Assembly (NCBI GenBank): GCA_037176885.1
Contig: JAWWNJ010000241.1
Location: forward strand, 62,001-126,000
Reading direction: 5' to 3'
Length of the DNA: 64,000 nucleotides
Source: Favolaschia claudopus
Taxonomy: Eukaryota; Basidiomycota; Agaricomycetes; Agaricales; Mycenaceae
The notes under the pieces are model-generated. The model was not told the DNA's origin. It saw only the letters and a program-made list of their open reading frames with translations, and did not search any database. Positions 63,241-64,000 of the stretch are shown here, piece after piece. A program made the translations under genes and the position numbers. The stretch's first letter is position 1, and every line of letters begins with the position of its first letter.

Positions 63241-64000
63241 AAGCCTCAAACGAGCTTATTTTGCCATCAACTGCTCTGTTTGAACCAATAATTCAAGAAA
63301 TCCGAGTTCTTAACGCCATTCTGGTTACTTTGAATCGTTTTTAGAGATTCTTGAAGGTATAGAACACATTTATGTACCCTAATAATTAATACTGCCATCT
63401 TGAATGGCCCCAAACCTAGGGTGGCGGGAAATAGGCCTCCGAAATTTACATCTGCAAATTTACCAGGTAAATTACCTGCTAATTTACCCAACTTTTCGGA
63501 GGCTCAAAAATGGCCGGTAAAATAGGGCTAATTTACCGTGGTCTGGAGGGCCAAATCCGCCTCCTTGGGCAGCCTTAGCCGGGGTTTTTCTTGAAAGGAA
63601 GAGCACAATTGGTTCACGACATCCAATATTCTCTCAATTTCGGCTATTTTTGTCCGATTTCTCAATGATTCTGTCGAATTTTCTTCCCACCCTGACATCA
63701 TTGGAGAGATGCGGTCGGACCCTCGCAAAATATAGTGCTCATGCGCTTGCTGAGTTTATTATCTCTTTCTGACCTCAATAGCAGCGGTAATTGGGAAAAT
63801 TTTTGAATTTTTAGTTGGTTCTTGCAGCGAAAAGAGCCGTGGGAAATTTGGGTAAATCAGCCCGGTAAATTAGGTCAAATAGGCCCGTCCGAGAAGGCTT
63901 TGGTAAATTACCTCGGTTAACCAGGCGCCAGAGCTATTTCCCGCCACCCTACCCAAACCATCCATTGAAAGCCTCAAAACAGCTTGTTTTCAATCATAAA
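63241..64000. repeat. Diverged tandem repeat units flanking the Copia element
   Basis: GAAGCCTCAAACGAGCTTAT at 63239 and GAAAGCCTCAAAACAGCTTG at 63969 are about 197 bp apart once the MITE at 63419-63949 and one TA are taken out. See also 57100-57258. Confidence 0.6.
63419..63949. mobile_element. 531-bp TA-flanked MITE
   Basis: Inverted ends GGGTGGCGGGAAATAG; TA at 63417-63418 and 63950-63951. The interior has many GGTAAATTA / TAATTTACC words in both orientations. Confidence 0.9.

Overview
The window looks like a transposon-rich stretch of a filamentous fungal genome, most likely an Agaricomycete (mushroom-type basidiomycete). The evidence is small introns with GT/AG borders, and gene families that are expanded in that group: DUF6589-like proteins, atypical alpha-kinases, F-box proteins, rve-type integrase-like proteins, Crypton recombinases, Helitrons, Copia and Ty3/Gypsy elements, hAT and Tc1 transposases. 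No species can be named from the sequence. Family names rest on motifs I recognise by eye; no database was searched.

Layout. 0-9 kb: a Copia-type gag-like gene, a CACTGTG-ended element with a tRNA-like core, and a Helitron helicase gene split by about 2.1 kb that carries a DUF6589-like gene in the opposite direction. 9-13 kb: a purine-rich, apparently gene-free tract with a 26-bp minisatellite. 13-15 kb: a Crypton tyrosine-recombinase gene interrupted by a 770-bp element with a tRNA-like core. 16-17.3 kb: a possible host gene. 18-25.5 kb: inverted-repeat elements, a minisatellite and a DUF6589 fragment. 25.7-30 kb: a well preserved F-box gene with a 5'-truncated LINE about 45 bp upstream of its start. 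31-35 kb: MITEs, a LINE tail and degenerate telomere-like repeats. 35.2-42.5 kb: a dead Ty3/Gypsy element split by two adjacent TA-flanked MITEs and by a 3.7-kb insert with an integrase-like gene and an alpha-kinase fragment. 43.6-50 kb: a zinc-cluster fragment, the 3' half of a hAT element, a hypothetical gene and an intact-looking DD34E Tc1 transposase. 50.8-54.9 kb: a structurally complete hAT element with a perfect 8-bp target duplication but a stop codon in its transposase. 55-57 kb: a tRNA-like core element and a broken KH-domain gene. 57.3-63.2 kb: a complete Copia retrotransposon with LTRs identical by eye and a 5-bp target duplication, itself broken by a MITE. 63.4-63.9 kb: a further MITE.

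Most of the window is a nested record of insertions. In several cases the pre-insertion reading frame can be restored by removing the element and one target-site copy, which fixes the element ends exactly. The most unusual pattern is a group of two or three elements in which a decayed tRNA-like sequence with A- and B-box-like motifs sits between arrays of short near-palindromic words.
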